Of a stretch of 64,000 nucleotides of DNA, positions 29,095-37,684 are shown piece by piece (within the stretch, counting starts at the first letter, position 1; every line of letters starts with the position of its first letter). The stretch spans positions 36,427 to 100,426 of the forward strand of contig CANMCE010000013.1 of NCBI GenBank assembly GCA_947496235.1, in the 5' to 3' direction. The notes beneath the pieces are model-generated. The model saw only the letters and a list, made by a program, of their open reading frames with translations. It was not told where the DNA came from and did not search any database. A program made the position numbers and the translations under genes. Source of the stretch: an uncultured Glaciecola sp. Lineage in GTDB: Bacteria; Pseudomonadota; Gammaproteobacteria; Enterobacterales; Alteromonadaceae.

Positions 29095-29140
29095 CTTCAT
29101 CAGCAACAGTATTTACTAATAAAACTTACAGAATTCTATT

Positions 29141-29761
29141 ATGAAGATTACAAAAGATAACCTAGACCAATTAGATTGGCAAAAGATGGATAGTCTAATG
29201 CCTTGTATTGTGCAAGATGCCACAAGTGGCCAAGTCTTAATGCATGGTTATATGGATCAAGCTGCGTTAGAAAAAACCTTAGACAGCCAGTTAGTGACTT
29301 TTTTTAGTCGCTCAAAACAGCGTTTGTGGACCAAAGGCGAAACCTCAGGCAACGTTTTAGCTCTTGTTGACGTTAGCACAGATTGTGATCTTGACGCTTT
29401 ATTAGTGCTTGCCAATGCACATGGGCCAACTTGTCATAAAGGCACCCTTTCTTGCTTTGCTGCTGCAGAAAGTTCTGATTTCGGTTTCCTTGCGCAATTA
29501 GAGTCTATTATTGCTGAGCGTAAAAATGCTTCTCCGGACTCCAGTTATACGGCCAGTTTATTTAATAAAGGGATTAAACGAATTGCGCAAAAAGTAGGAG
29601 AAGAAGGTGTTGAAACTGCATTAGCGGCAACGGTAAAAGACCTTGAAGAGCTTAAAAATGAATCCGCAGATTTACTCTATCATTTAACCGTTTTACTACA
29701 GGCGAGTGATTTAGAATACAAAGATGTAATTGCTATTTTAAGAGAAAGACACAAGCAATAG
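29141..29761 (+). CDS. hisI: Bifunctional phosphoribosyl-AMP cyclohydrolase / phosphoribosyl-ATP pyrophosphatase HisIE
   Basis: A 206-residue fusion of HisI (residues ~1-115) and HisE (~118-206). The HisI half shows [32 protein letters not shown] and the metal-site [11 protein letters not shown] plus [12 protein letters not shown]. The HisE half has the all-alpha NTP-pyrophosphohydrolase motif [13 protein letters not shown] and [13 protein letters not shown]. It is the last gene of the operon, 46 bases after hisF. Confidence 0.96.
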   Translation: MKITKDNLDQLDWQKMDSLMPCIVQDATSGQVLMHGYMDQAALEKTLDSQLVTFFSRSKQRLWTKGETSGNVLALVDVSTDCDLDALLVLANAHGPTCHKGTLSCFAAAESSDFGFLAQLESIIAERKNASPDSSYTASLFNKGIKRIAQKVGEEGVETALAATVKDLEELKNESADLLYHLTVLLQASDLEYKDVIAILRERHKQ

Positions 29762-30068
29762 GTTAAAAATCAAACAGTTTTTCGTCGGTAAATAATTAAC
29801 TTTGGACGTCTTTGCATAGTTAATATTTATTCTTAAACCGCTTTATTAAAAGCCTGATTTATATAGAAGTTCTTTCATTCAATCAGGCTTTACATATCCC
29901 ACTCCATTTATTCACAATTAAATAACATTATTGCTGGGTACGGTTTTCGTTGTCAGGGCGAAAACAAGTTGATACATTAAGTTAATGGCGCTGGTTATGT
30001 GCTTGGAATTTATTACTTTTTACTCAGTTTAATACTTAACTACAAGAAAATAATCATACGGGGTTAGT
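29762..30068. other. Intergenic stretch between hisIE and the antiporter operon
   Basis: No gene is seen in 307 bases. It holds the probable his terminator (29849-29892) and a second small hairpin, GTTTTCG (29943-29949) with CGAAAAC (29959-29965) around a 9-base loop, about 100 bases before the antiporter genes. The latter may lie in the leader of the antiporter mRNA; no known riboswitch was recognised. Confidence 0.5.
29849..29892 (+). terminator. Probable terminator of the histidine operon
   Basis: AAAGCCTGATT (29849-29859) and AATCAGGCTTT (29881-29891) form a perfect 11-bp stem. The loop is long (21 bases) and the T run short, so efficiency is uncertain. Confidence 0.6.
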
Positions 30069-30563
30069 TTGAATCATACACTGCGACTCGCCATCATTTT
30101 AGTCTTTATGTGGTTGCTGCTCTCTGACATGTTCGAGCCGCTGCTACTGACATTTGGATTGTTTTCCGTAGGATTCTCCTTGTGGATTACGACACGAATG
30201 TTAAAAATCGACAAAGAGAGGTACACCTTCTTTGTCACTGGCAGTTTTATAAAGTTTCTATTCAAACTCGGTATTAAAGTTATTCAATCAAATATAGATG
30301 TCAGCGCGAGAATATTGGGATTCAAACCTGTAGAGTCGACTTTTATTACCATAAAAATGCCCTATAAAGACGATGTGGCTCAAGTGCTTTACGCAAATGC
30401 AATTACTCTAACACCGGGCTCTTCAAGCATAGCGTTAGATGATAACTACTTATTAGTACATACAATCAGCGAACAAAGTGCCCATGATCTGGCTAGTGGC
30501 GACATGTTAAATATTATGCCGAAACAGTACGCCATCCATGACGTAGAGATTGAATCCAAATGA
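30069..30563 (+). CDS. Cation/proton antiporter subunit E (MnhE/MrpE-like)
   Basis: A 164-residue MnhE family protein with two to three N-terminal membrane helices and the conserved C-terminal block containing ANAITLTPGSSSIALDDNYLLVHTIS. It begins with TTG at 30069; no in-frame ATG gives the family N-terminus. First gene of a ten-gene cluster whose ends mostly overlap by 4 bases. In Mrp systems subunit E is needed for assembly and activity; in archaeal membrane-bound hydrogenase the equivalent MbhA also comes first. Confidence 0.88.
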   Translation: MNHTLRLAIILVFMWLLLSDMFEPLLLTFGLFSVGFSLWITTRMLKIDKERYTFFVTGSFIKFLFKLGIKVIQSNIDVSARILGFKPVESTFITIKMPYKDDVAQVLYANAITLTPGSSSIALDDNYLLVHTISEQSAHDLASGDMLNIMPKQYAIHDVEIESK

Positions 30564-30862
30564 CGCTTTATTTTCTAATTGCCGCAATAGCAATCATGTT
30601 TACCATGGCATTAGCACTGTGCAGAGCATTGCTGGGGCCAAGTGTTTTTGATCGCATTCTGGCAGTCAACATGTTTGGTACTAAAGCCGTTCTGTTGGTC
30701 GCCATCTTTGCTTTTTTCAGTGGGCGTCACGATTTATTGGATATTGCATTGCTGTACTCTTTATTAAACTTTGTTGGTGTAATTGCTGCGCTCCGTTTAG
30801 TCGAAAGAGGGAAATTTTTTGCTAATAACAAAGGCCATAGTGTAAAAATGGAGGACGAATAA
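30560..30862 (+). CDS. Cation/proton antiporter subunit F (MnhF/MrpF-like)
   Basis: A 100-residue protein with three membrane helices and the MnhF signature CRALLGPSVFDRILAVNMFGTKAVLLVAI. Its start overlaps the subunit E stop by 4 bases. Small membrane subunit of the Mrp/Mbh antiporter module; specific role in assembly or ion path is not settled from sequence. Confidence 0.9.
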   Translation: MTLYFLIAAIAIMFTMALALCRALLGPSVFDRILAVNMFGTKAVLLVAIFAFFSGRHDLLDIALLYSLLNFVGVIAALRLVERGKFFANNKGHSVKMEDE

Positions 30863-30863
30863 T

Positions 30864-31208
30864 ATGCTAGATATATTCAGTTTCATTTTTGTAGGTCTAG
30901 GTTGTCTGTTAGGCTTAATAGGTGGTATTGGTATTCTTCGACTACCGGATACCTACGCACGTCTGCATGCAGTAGGTGTCACCGATACCCTGTGTACTTT
31001 CTTAATTTTGTTTGGCTTAGCCCTTCAAATCACCGAATACATTGTTCTCTCTAAACTCATTTTGATTTTTCTATTTTTGGCCTTCACGAGCCCTGCATCT
31101 TCGTATGCATTAGCTAATAATGCTTGGCGTTGGGGATTAAGACACAACCAAAAAATTCATACACTTTCCATTGACCAAACGGAAACACAAAAAGAGGTGG
31201 AAAAATGA
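30864..31208 (+). CDS. Cation/proton antiporter subunit G (MnhG/MrpG-like)
   Basis: A 114-residue protein with three membrane helices. The family stretch GLIGGIGILRLPDTYARLHAVGVTDTL is intact at residues ~17-43. It follows subunit F by one base and overlaps the next gene by 4 bases. Confidence 0.91.
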   Translation: MLDIFSFIFVGLGCLLGLIGGIGILRLPDTYARLHAVGVTDTLCTFLILFGLALQITEYIVLSKLILIFLFLAFTSPASSYALANNAWRWGLRHNQKIHTLSIDQTETQKEVEK

Positions 31209-31771
31209 GTTTACTGGTAAATTTAGTACTGTTGTTTTTCTTATTAGTTATGGCGCTGGCTGTACTGAAAACTAAGCATTTATTTGCCATGGCGATGTTG
31301 TTTGGACTTTATAGCCTGTTAGTTGCTGGACTTTTTGTTGTACTTGACGCGCCAGATGTAGCTTTCACTGAAGCAGCTGTGGGCACTGGAATTTCCACCG
31401 TACTCATGTTGGTCACTTTAGCTTCAATTCGTGATGGTCATGAAGCCACCACCCATGGTAAATATCGCGTCGCGCCTCTTGTCATCTGTATTTTCATGGG
31501 CGGATTGTTAATTTTCGGTACTCACGATATTGCAGAATTAGGCGATGCCAATAGCGCCCCCAACAGAGAAGTTGCTGCTCGATATATTGAAAAAGGTCAA
31601 AGTGAAACTGGTGTGCCCAACTTGGTGACTGCAGTACTTGCTAGTTATCGCGGATTCGACACTTTAGGTGAGGTCACTGTGGTATTGACCGCAGGCATAG
31701 GTGTTTTGTTATTACTTGGTAAGCGTAAAAAAATTCATGTAAAAACATCCGGAGGCGGCAATGGGAAATGA
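31205..31771 (+). CDS. DUF4040/MbhD-E type subunit (equivalent of the MrpA C-terminal part)
   Basis: A 188-residue membrane protein. Residues 1-75 match the DUF4040/MbhD type, with the acidic motif DAPDVAFTEAAVGTG at 48-62; the end (YRGFDTLGEVTVVLTAGIGVLLLLG, about 148-172) matches the MbhE segment. In canonical Mrp antiporters both pieces form the C-terminus of the large MrpA protein; here they are a separate gene placed between G and B, the same arrangement as in the archaeal Mbh operon. It overlaps subunit B by 11 bases. Confidence 0.87.
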   Translation: MSLLVNLVLLFFLLVMALAVLKTKHLFAMAMLFGLYSLLVAGLFVVLDAPDVAFTEAAVGTGISTVLMLVTLASIRDGHEATTHGKYRVAPLVICIFMGGLLIFGTHDIAELGDANSAPNREVAARYIEKGQSETGVPNLVTAVLASYRGFDTLGEVTVVLTAGIGVLLLLGKRKKIHVKTSGGGNGK

Positions 31772-32183
31772 TCTGATTTTACGTGTTGTTACCAAATGGC
31801 TGTCACCGGTGATCATTTTATTCGCACTATATGTGCAGTTTCATGGAGATTATAGTCCAGGAGGAGGTTTTCAAGCAGGCGTAATCTTTTCCTCCGCCAT
31901 TCTTTTGTACGGACTCACATATGGACTTGATGCTGCATTAAAAGTTGTGCCCGAAACCGCACTCAAAGTCTGCGCCAGCATTGGAGTACTCTTGTACACC
32001 GGCGTTGGGGTGGTGTCTATGCTCAGAGGCGGGAATTTTTTAAATTACAGTGTGCTTTTAGATAGCCCCATTGCCGGTCAACATCTAGGTATTATCGTCA
32101 TTGAATTGGGCGTTGGCATTACCGTAGCTTCCGTAATGATTCTATTATTTTTTACCTTTGCTAGACGAGTAACGCCAGAATGA
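31761..32183 (+). CDS. Cation/proton antiporter subunit B (MnhB/MrpB-like)
   Basis: A 140-residue protein with four membrane helices and the MnhB signature YVQFHGDYSPGGGFQAGVIFSSAILLYGL near residues 23-51. C-terminal HLGIIVIELGVGITVASVMILLFF also fits the family. It overlaps both neighbouring genes. Confidence 0.93.
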   Translation: MGNDLILRVVTKWLSPVIILFALYVQFHGDYSPGGGFQAGVIFSSAILLYGLTYGLDAALKVVPETALKVCASIGVLLYTGVGVVSMLRGGNFLNYSVLLDSPIAGQHLGIIVIELGVGITVASVMILLFFTFARRVTPE

Positions 32184-32566
32184 TGTCTGAATTTAATATG
32201 AGTGACGCTTTAAATTATGTTGCTGGCCACATCAACTATTGGATGATTATTGCTGTAATGATGGTGGGCTTGTACACCCTAATCAGCCGCACTAATTTGA
32301 TGAAAAAATTGGCCGGTTTATCCATGTTTCAAACCGCTGTTATCTTGTTTTATGTAAGTTTAGGCAAAGTGACGGAGGGAACAGTTCCTATAATAGATCA
32401 AGGTTACACACTTTATTCAAATCCCCTGCCCCAAGTGTTGATGTTGACCGCTATTGTAGTCGGTGTAGCCACCACGGCCTTAGGCTTTGCTTTGGTCATA
32501 AGAATTAAGGAGTCTTACCACAGCATTGAAGAAAATGAGATTGAAGCCATGGATGGAAAAGAATGA
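32180..32566 (+). CDS. Cation/proton antiporter subunit C (MnhC/MrpC, NuoK-like)
   Basis: A 128-residue NuoK-like protein with three membrane helices. Helix 2 carries MKKLAGLSMFQTAVILFYVSLG, and DQGYTLYSNPLPQVLMLTAIVVGVATTALGFALVIRI is the classic MnhC end. It overlaps subunit B and the next gene by 4 bases each. Confidence 0.93.
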   Translation: MMSEFNMSDALNYVAGHINYWMIIAVMMVGLYTLISRTNLMKKLAGLSMFQTAVILFYVSLGKVTEGTVPIIDQGYTLYSNPLPQVLMLTAIVVGVATTALGFALVIRIKESYHSIEENEIEAMDGKE

Positions 32567-34056
32567 CTGAACAAATCACCATCCTGTTAATTGTTATTCC
32601 ATTAATTGCAGCGCCTATTACTGCGCTGTTTAAACAAAACTTTTATGCCTGGATGATTACCCTTTTGGTATCCATATGTTGTGGCGTGATAAGCGGCTAC
32701 ATTCTGCTCGAAGTGATCGATGGTAAACATTTAATTTACGAATTGGGCGGATGGCGTCCTCCTTGGGGCATAGAATACAAAATTGACTCACTTAATGCTT
32801 TTATCGCCTTTATCGTAAGTGTTATTGCTATTGTGACTAACATTTTTGCTTATCGAAGTGTGCCTACGGAAATTAGCAAACAAAATATCGGATTGTTTTA
32901 TGCAGCCATGCAGCTTTGCTTACTTGGTCTTTTGGGTATTGCATTAACGGGCGATATCTTTAATTTGTTCGTGTTTTTAGAAATTTCATCGTTATCTAGT
33001 TATGCCCTCATTAGCATGGGGAAAAAACGCCAAGCGTTAACCGCCGCGTTTTCTTATCTGATTTTGGGCACCATAGGCGCAACCTTTTTCTTAATTGGGG
33101 TTGGCTTCTTGTTTGCCGCTTCAGGTAGTTTAAACATTTCAGATATCGCCAATCGTTTCCATACCTTCGAAGATATGCAACTGGTGGTTACTGCTTTCAT
33201 CTTTATTGTGCTAGGTCTAGCGTTAAAGGCCGCGATATTTCCTTTACACAGTTGGTTACCCAACGCCTATGGCTTTGCACCATCTACCGTCAGCATATTT
33301 CTATCCGCTACAGCAACAAAGGTGAGTATTTATGCCCTGATTAGAGTGCTTTTCGACCTTTATCCTGTAGATTATTGGCAATCACTGTTATTTCCTCAGA
33401 TCTTATTAGTATTAGGCTGCGTTGGTGTAATTTATGGTTCATTTAGAGCCTGGCAACAAATTGAAATAAAGCGTTTATTAGCCTTTTCAAGTGTTGCGCA
33501 AATTGGTTACATCATTATCGGAATCGCCTTAATGAGCGAACTAGGCCTAACCGCCGCGGTCATTCATTTATTTAATCACGCGATCATTAAAGCAACCTTA
33601 TTTATAGGTGCTGGGATTTTAATTTATCGGAGCAATACAACTAAGTTAGAAGACCTTAGGGGCTTTGGGGCTAGCATGCCATGGACGTTTGCAGCTATTA
33701 CTATAGCAGGATTGAGCTTAATCGGCGTGCCAGGTACGGTTGGATTTGTAACTAAATGGTATTTGCTTGAAGCAGCAATTGAACAGAGTAAATGGATAGT
33801 GGTAATGGCCATTGTTATTGGGTCAGTTTTCGCTATTGCCTATATTTGGAAAATTGTTGAAGCACTCTACTTTAACTCAAAACGAAAAATACATATTCAT
33901 AACGTGAAAAGTGGTGATATTAAGGTAGCCACGGCATCTAAAAGTATGGGACTAGCACTTTGGTTAGGCGCTTTTTCGTGCATTTATTTTGGTTTATTTA
34001 CCGAGTTCCCCTTTGCGTCAGCTTACGCTGTAGCAAAAGGTTTGTTAGGACTATAG
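32563..34056 (+). CDS. Cation/proton antiporter subunit D (first NuoL/M/N-like subunit)
   Basis: A 497-residue, roughly 14-helix proton-translocating subunit of the MrpD/NuoN type. The key helix-5 glutamate is E140 (FVFLEISSLSSYAL) and the helix-7 lysine is K222 (LALKAAIFPLHSWLPNAY); the second-half region LLAFSSVAQIGYIIIGIAL and HAIIKATLFIGAG are also present. These are the residues that drive ion movement in complex I-like pumps. Followed 9 bases later by a second paralogue. Confidence 0.93.
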   Translation: MTEQITILLIVIPLIAAPITALFKQNFYAWMITLLVSICCGVISGYILLEVIDGKHLIYELGGWRPPWGIEYKIDSLNAFIAFIVSVIAIVTNIFAYRSVPTEISKQNIGLFYAAMQLCLLGLLGIALTGDIFNLFVFLEISSLSSYALISMGKKRQALTAAFSYLILGTIGATFFLIGVGFLFAASGSLNISDIANRFHTFEDMQLVVTAFIFIVLGLALKAAIFPLHSWLPNAYGFAPSTVSIFLSATATKVSIYALIRVLFDLYPVDYWQSLLFPQILLVLGCVGVIYGSFRAWQQIEIKRLLAFSSVAQIGYIIIGIALMSELGLTAAVIHLFNHAIIKATLFIGAGILIYRSNTTKLEDLRGFGASMPWTFAAITIAGLSLIGVPGTVGFVTKWYLLEAAIEQSKWIVVMAIVIGSVFAIAYIWKIVEALYFNSKRKIHIHNVKSGDIKVATASKSMGLALWLGAFSCIYFGLFTEFPFASAYAVAKGLLGL

Positions 34057-34065
34057 GGGTAGAAT

Positions 34066-35529
34066 ATGGAACTAACATACTGGTTAATGCTAACAATTAT
34101 TACCCCTGTAGCTGGCGCATTAATAATATCTCAGCTCGACAAATATCCGAACATTCGCGAAGCCATTACCTTAATCACTGCCTTTAGCCTATTTGGTATC
34201 AATATTTGGTTATACCTTCAACATGATGGCGCAACCTATGGATATACCTTTGCAGAGCCCATTGAAGGCTTGGCCATTTCCTTTGTATTAAATGATTTTG
34301 GTCTTTTGTTTGCCCTTATTGCAAGTGGACTTTGGATTGCCACGTCAATTTATGCAATAGGCTACATGCGAGCCCATCATGAAACCCATCAAACACGTTT
34401 TTTCACCTTATTCGCAGTAGCTATTGCGGGTGTAATGGCAGTCGCTTATGCGGAAAACCTGTTCACTTTATTTATTTTTTATGAGTTTTTGACCGTTTCC
34501 ACCTATCCATTAGTCACTCATGCAGGTACCAGAGAAGCTAAACGTGGCGGTCGTATCTATATACTGATTCTGATGGGGTCGAGTATTTTGTTTTTCCTTC
34601 CTGCGATGATCATTGTTTGGTTTACCGCGGGTTCTTTAGAATTTGTAAAAGGTGGTTTATTGAATGGCGCCTTGGATCCCGTCTATGTGTTGCCATTATT
34701 GGTTTTATTTTTATTAGGTATCAGCAAAGCTGGGATTATGCCGCTGCACAAGTGGCTTCCATCTGCTATGGTAGCCCCTACACCAGTGAGCGCCTTATTG
34801 CACGCGGTAGCTGTGGTAAAAGCAGGTGTGTTTTCTATCGTAAAAGTCGTTGTATTTATTTTTGGCACTGACTTTATTACTGAATCTTCCGCTAACGATT
34901 GGTTAATCTGGGTTCCAGCAATCACTATATTAATGGCGTCTTTTATTGCCTTAACCAAAGACAACTTAAAAGAACGGTTAGCTTATTCCACCATTAGTCA
35001 ACTTAGTTACATCGTATTGGGTGCTATGATTGCAAATCAATTATCTATTGTCGGCGCCAGTATGCACATTGCTATGCATGCTTTCGCGAAAATTGCCCTG
35101 TTTTTCGCAGCAGGAGCAATTTTGGTCACAGCGCATAAGAAGTATGTAAGCGAATTAAAAGGGCTTGGCAGACAAATGCCATTTACCTTTGTGGTTTTCA
35201 CCATAGGTACCTTGAGCATCATTGGCCTACCGTTTTTCGGCGGAATGTGGAGTAAGTGGTATTTGATATCCGGCGGATTGGAATTTACAGGCGTCCAAGC
35301 GACCTATTGGATGATCTTGATTACCCTAAGTGTCAGTTCAATGTTAAACATCTTTTATCTACTGAGTATTCCAATCCAAGGATTTTTTGCAGGAGAGCAA
35401 AAAGACGTTCAAATAAAAGAAGCACCTGTCGCCTGCTTAATTGGAATGGCAATCCCAACCTTAATGACTTTATACTTATTTTTCGATCCAGATATTGTTT
35501 ACCGCCTCTCATTGGCTGTTGCTGGATAA
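34066..35529 (+). CDS. Second NuoL/M/N-like antiporter subunit
   Basis: A 487-residue paralogue of the preceding gene, closer to the NuoL/MrpA core: FIFYEFLTVSTYPLVTHAG places the key glutamate at E140, and GISKAGIMPLHKWLPSAMVAPTPVSALLHAVAVVKAGVF places lysines at K221 and K229. LKERLAYSTISQLSYIVLGAM and HIAMHAFAKIALFFAAGAI complete the pattern. It lacks the MrpA C-terminal extension, which is supplied by the gene at 31205. It could stand for the N-terminal part of MrpA. Confidence 0.9.
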   Translation: MELTYWLMLTIITPVAGALIISQLDKYPNIREAITLITAFSLFGINIWLYLQHDGATYGYTFAEPIEGLAISFVLNDFGLLFALIASGLWIATSIYAIGYMRAHHETHQTRFFTLFAVAIAGVMAVAYAENLFTLFIFYEFLTVSTYPLVTHAGTREAKRGGRIYILILMGSSILFFLPAMIIVWFTAGSLEFVKGGLLNGALDPVYVLPLLVLFLLGISKAGIMPLHKWLPSAMVAPTPVSALLHAVAVVKAGVFSIVKVVVFIFGTDFITESSANDWLIWVPAITILMASFIALTKDNLKERLAYSTISQLSYIVLGAMIANQLSIVGASMHIAMHAFAKIALFFAAGAILVTAHKKYVSELKGLGRQMPFTFVVFTIGTLSIIGLPFFGGMWSKWYLISGGLEFTGVQATYWMILITLSVSSMLNIFYLLSIPIQGFFAGEQKDVQIKEAPVACLIGMAIPTLMTLYLFFDPDIVYRLSLAVAG

Positions 35530-35547
35530 GGCTCGCGGAGAATTTTC

Positions 35548-35868
35548 ATGAATCAAAATAAACCCAACGCCGAAAAAATACCCTTTTTTGATAATCCCAA
35601 AAACATCAGCATTATGCTTATTAGTTTTTATGTTATTTGTGGCTTGCTGGTCATTTTAGACTTTGTGGTACACAGACACATTTATGTCAGCTTTGAAGAA
35701 ATTCCCGCTTTTTACGCTATATATGGTTTTATTGCCTGTGTCGTCTTGGTGGTAATTGCAAAGGAAATGCGCAAACTGGTAATGCGTGATGAAAATTACT
35801 ATCAAGATAGAGATGACACTGAATTAAATAGTCAAAGTACTGAAGATCATTCGCAGGAGTCAAAATGA
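35548..35868 (+). CDS. Small two-helix membrane protein of the antiporter operon
   Basis: A 106-residue protein I do not recognise. Two membrane helices are visible (about residues 23-40 and 54-71, FYAIYGFIACVVLVVIA), then a short charged tail rich in Asp, Glu, Gln and Ser. The ATG is 18 bases after the second NuoL-like gene, and its stop overlaps the third by 4 bases, so it is plainly part of the operon. An accessory or assembly subunit is likely by position. Confidence 0.75.
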   Translation: MNQNKPNAEKIPFFDNPKNISIMLISFYVICGLLVILDFVVHRHIYVSFEEIPAFYAIYGFIACVVLVVIAKEMRKLVMRDENYYQDRDDTELNSQSTEDHSQESK

Positions 35869-37541
35869 GTTACACTATTCCTGCTTTCCTACCCTTTTTT
35901 ATCGCTGCCTTAGTGGCATTAGTATTGCCACATCGCTTTCGCTATGTGCTAATTTTAGTACCCTTAATCAGTGGAATTTGTTTGTACATTTCTGGTGACG
36001 CTACCGCTTCCCATAGCATCTCTTTACATACATTTACCTTAGAATTGGTTGAAGTCGATAAACTCAGTTTAATGTTCGGATACTTATTCCATTTAGCTTG
36101 TTTTATTTGCTTAATTTACGCTATGCACTTAAAGGATAAATTGCACTTTGTTGCTGGGCTAAGTTATGCAGGCAGTGCGGTAGGCGCTGTTTTTGCGGGT
36201 GATTTTATTACCTTATTCATTTTTTGGGAGCTATTAGCGGTCACTTCAGCATTTCTTATATTTGCCAGAGGGACCAAAGCTGCAACAAGTGCTGGTATTC
36301 GATACCTGATGATCCAGATACTCTCTGGCGTGGCTCTATTAATAGCTGCCATTATGCATTATCAAGATGTCGGTAGTTTTGATATTGATTTTGTTGGTCT
36401 AGGGTCCGTTGCTTCTTATTTATTCCTATTTGCCTTTGGTGTAAAAGCAGCCTTCCCATTCTTACACACCTGGCTAACCGATGCTTATCCAGAAGCTACG
36501 CCTGTAGGCACAGTGTTTTTATCCGCCTTTACCACAAAAGTGGCGATTTATATGTTGGCCCGAACTTTCGCAGGTGAAGAATTATTAGTCTACATTGGCG
36601 CTGCAATGACTTGTTTCCCAATATTTTATGCAGTTATCGAAAACGACCTGCGTAAAGTATTAGCTTATAGCTTGATTAACCAGCTCGGATTCATGGTTTG
36701 TGGTGTTGGAATAGGGACAGCACTCGCCCTAAATGGAGCGGTTGCCCATGCCTTTAATGATGTAATATTTAAAGGTTTGCTATTTATGACCATGGGAGCT
36801 GTATTAACCCGTGTGGGCCATGTTAACGGTTCAAATCTAGGTGGCTTGTACAAGACTATGCCCAAGACTACATTATTCTGTGTTGTTGGCGCAGCGTCCA
36901 TCTCAGCATTTCCTTTGTTTAGCGGCTTCATCAGTAAAAGCATGGTGATGGCAGCTATGATAGAAGCTGGTCATGAATATTTATGGCTGATGCTACTGTT
37001 TGCCTCCGCAGGGGTTTTCCACCATGCAGGGATAAAAATTCCTTTCTTTGCCTTTTTTGCACATGATTCAGGCATGCGCCCTAAAGAAGCCCCCACGAAT
37101 ATGTTAATTGCAATGGGTATAGCATCTGTTCTGTGTATTGCGTTCGGTAGCTACCCTTGGATAGTCTATCATTTGCTACCTTGGGAAAATGCGTATCAAC
37201 CCTACGATTTAACCCATACCCTAACCCAACTACAACTATTGTTCTTCTCTGCCTTAGCCTTTGTATGGTTGAATAAAATGGGCCTTTATCCGCCTGAATT
37301 ACGTTCAGTTAATTTAGATGTTGAATGGCTCTACCGAAAAGCTTTGCCAAAATTTGGAAACATCTGTTTTAACGCAATGAACGCTATTTTAGATGGCCTT
37401 TTTAGGTTCAAGTTATTAGGTCGTCATCTTTTACCAAAACGACAAGCGCACGCCGGCGCTAACGCCGCCACGTTGACATATCGAATGGTCATTGGTTTTG
37501 TATTACTGGCGATAATCGCCTTTATCACAGAGATTGTATGA
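35865..37541 (+). CDS. Third NuoL/M/N-like antiporter subunit
   Basis: A 558-residue MnhD/NuoM-like protein. LFIFWELLAVTSAFLIFARG gives the key glutamate E122, and FGVKAAFPFLHTWLTDAYPEATPVGTVFLSAFTTKVAIYMLAR gives K194 and a later helix-8 lysine. LRKVLAYSLINQLGFMVCGVG and HAFNDVIFKGLLFMTMGAVL follow. The C-terminus is longer than in the two paralogues and includes a positively charged stretch (KALPKFGN...RFKLLGRHLLPKRQA). Canonical Mrp has two such subunits; this cluster has three. Last gene of the operon. Confidence 0.9.
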   Translation: MSYTIPAFLPFFIAALVALVLPHRFRYVLILVPLISGICLYISGDATASHSISLHTFTLELVEVDKLSLMFGYLFHLACFICLIYAMHLKDKLHFVAGLSYAGSAVGAVFAGDFITLFIFWELLAVTSAFLIFARGTKAATSAGIRYLMIQILSGVALLIAAIMHYQDVGSFDIDFVGLGSVASYLFLFAFGVKAAFPFLHTWLTDAYPEATPVGTVFLSAFTTKVAIYMLARTFAGEELLVYIGAAMTCFPIFYAVIENDLRKVLAYSLINQLGFMVCGVGIGTALALNGAVAHAFNDVIFKGLLFMTMGAVLTRVGHVNGSNLGGLYKTMPKTTLFCVVGAASISAFPLFSGFISKSMVMAAMIEAGHEYLWLMLLFASAGVFHHAGIKIPFFAFFAHDSGMRPKEAPTNMLIAMGIASVLCIAFGSYPWIVYHLLPWENAYQPYDLTHTLTQLQLLFFSALAFVWLNKMGLYPPELRSVNLDVEWLYRKALPKFGNICFNAMNAILDGLFRFKLLGRHLLPKRQAHAGANAATLTYRMVIGFVLLAIIAFITEIV

Positions 37542-37627
37542 GCTCTACAAACGTAAAAGATAGTCTCAAGGCGTTTGGTACATAAAAATACAACAGTGAA
37601 TGTAAAGCTATGTAAAGAGACTTTTAT

Positions 37628-37650
37628 ATTCAATCAGCGCATGATTGAAT
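37628..37650. promoter_or_regulatory. 23-bp palindrome upstream of the RND efflux operon, candidate operator
   Basis: ATTCAATCA and TGATTGAAT are perfect 9-bp arms around GCGCA, 35 bases before the first efflux gene. Size and shape fit operators of TetR-type repressors, which often control RND pumps. No regulator gene is adjacent, so any such factor would act from elsewhere. Confidence 0.55.
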
Positions 37651-37684
37651 AGACATATGTTTCACTTCACATCTCGTTTTATAC

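Noticed and set aside
30069..37541. Membrane-bound hydrogenase or formate hydrogenlyase operon
   Set aside because: Only antiporter-type subunits are present; no NiFe large or small subunit, ferredoxin-type subunit or maturation gene is seen.
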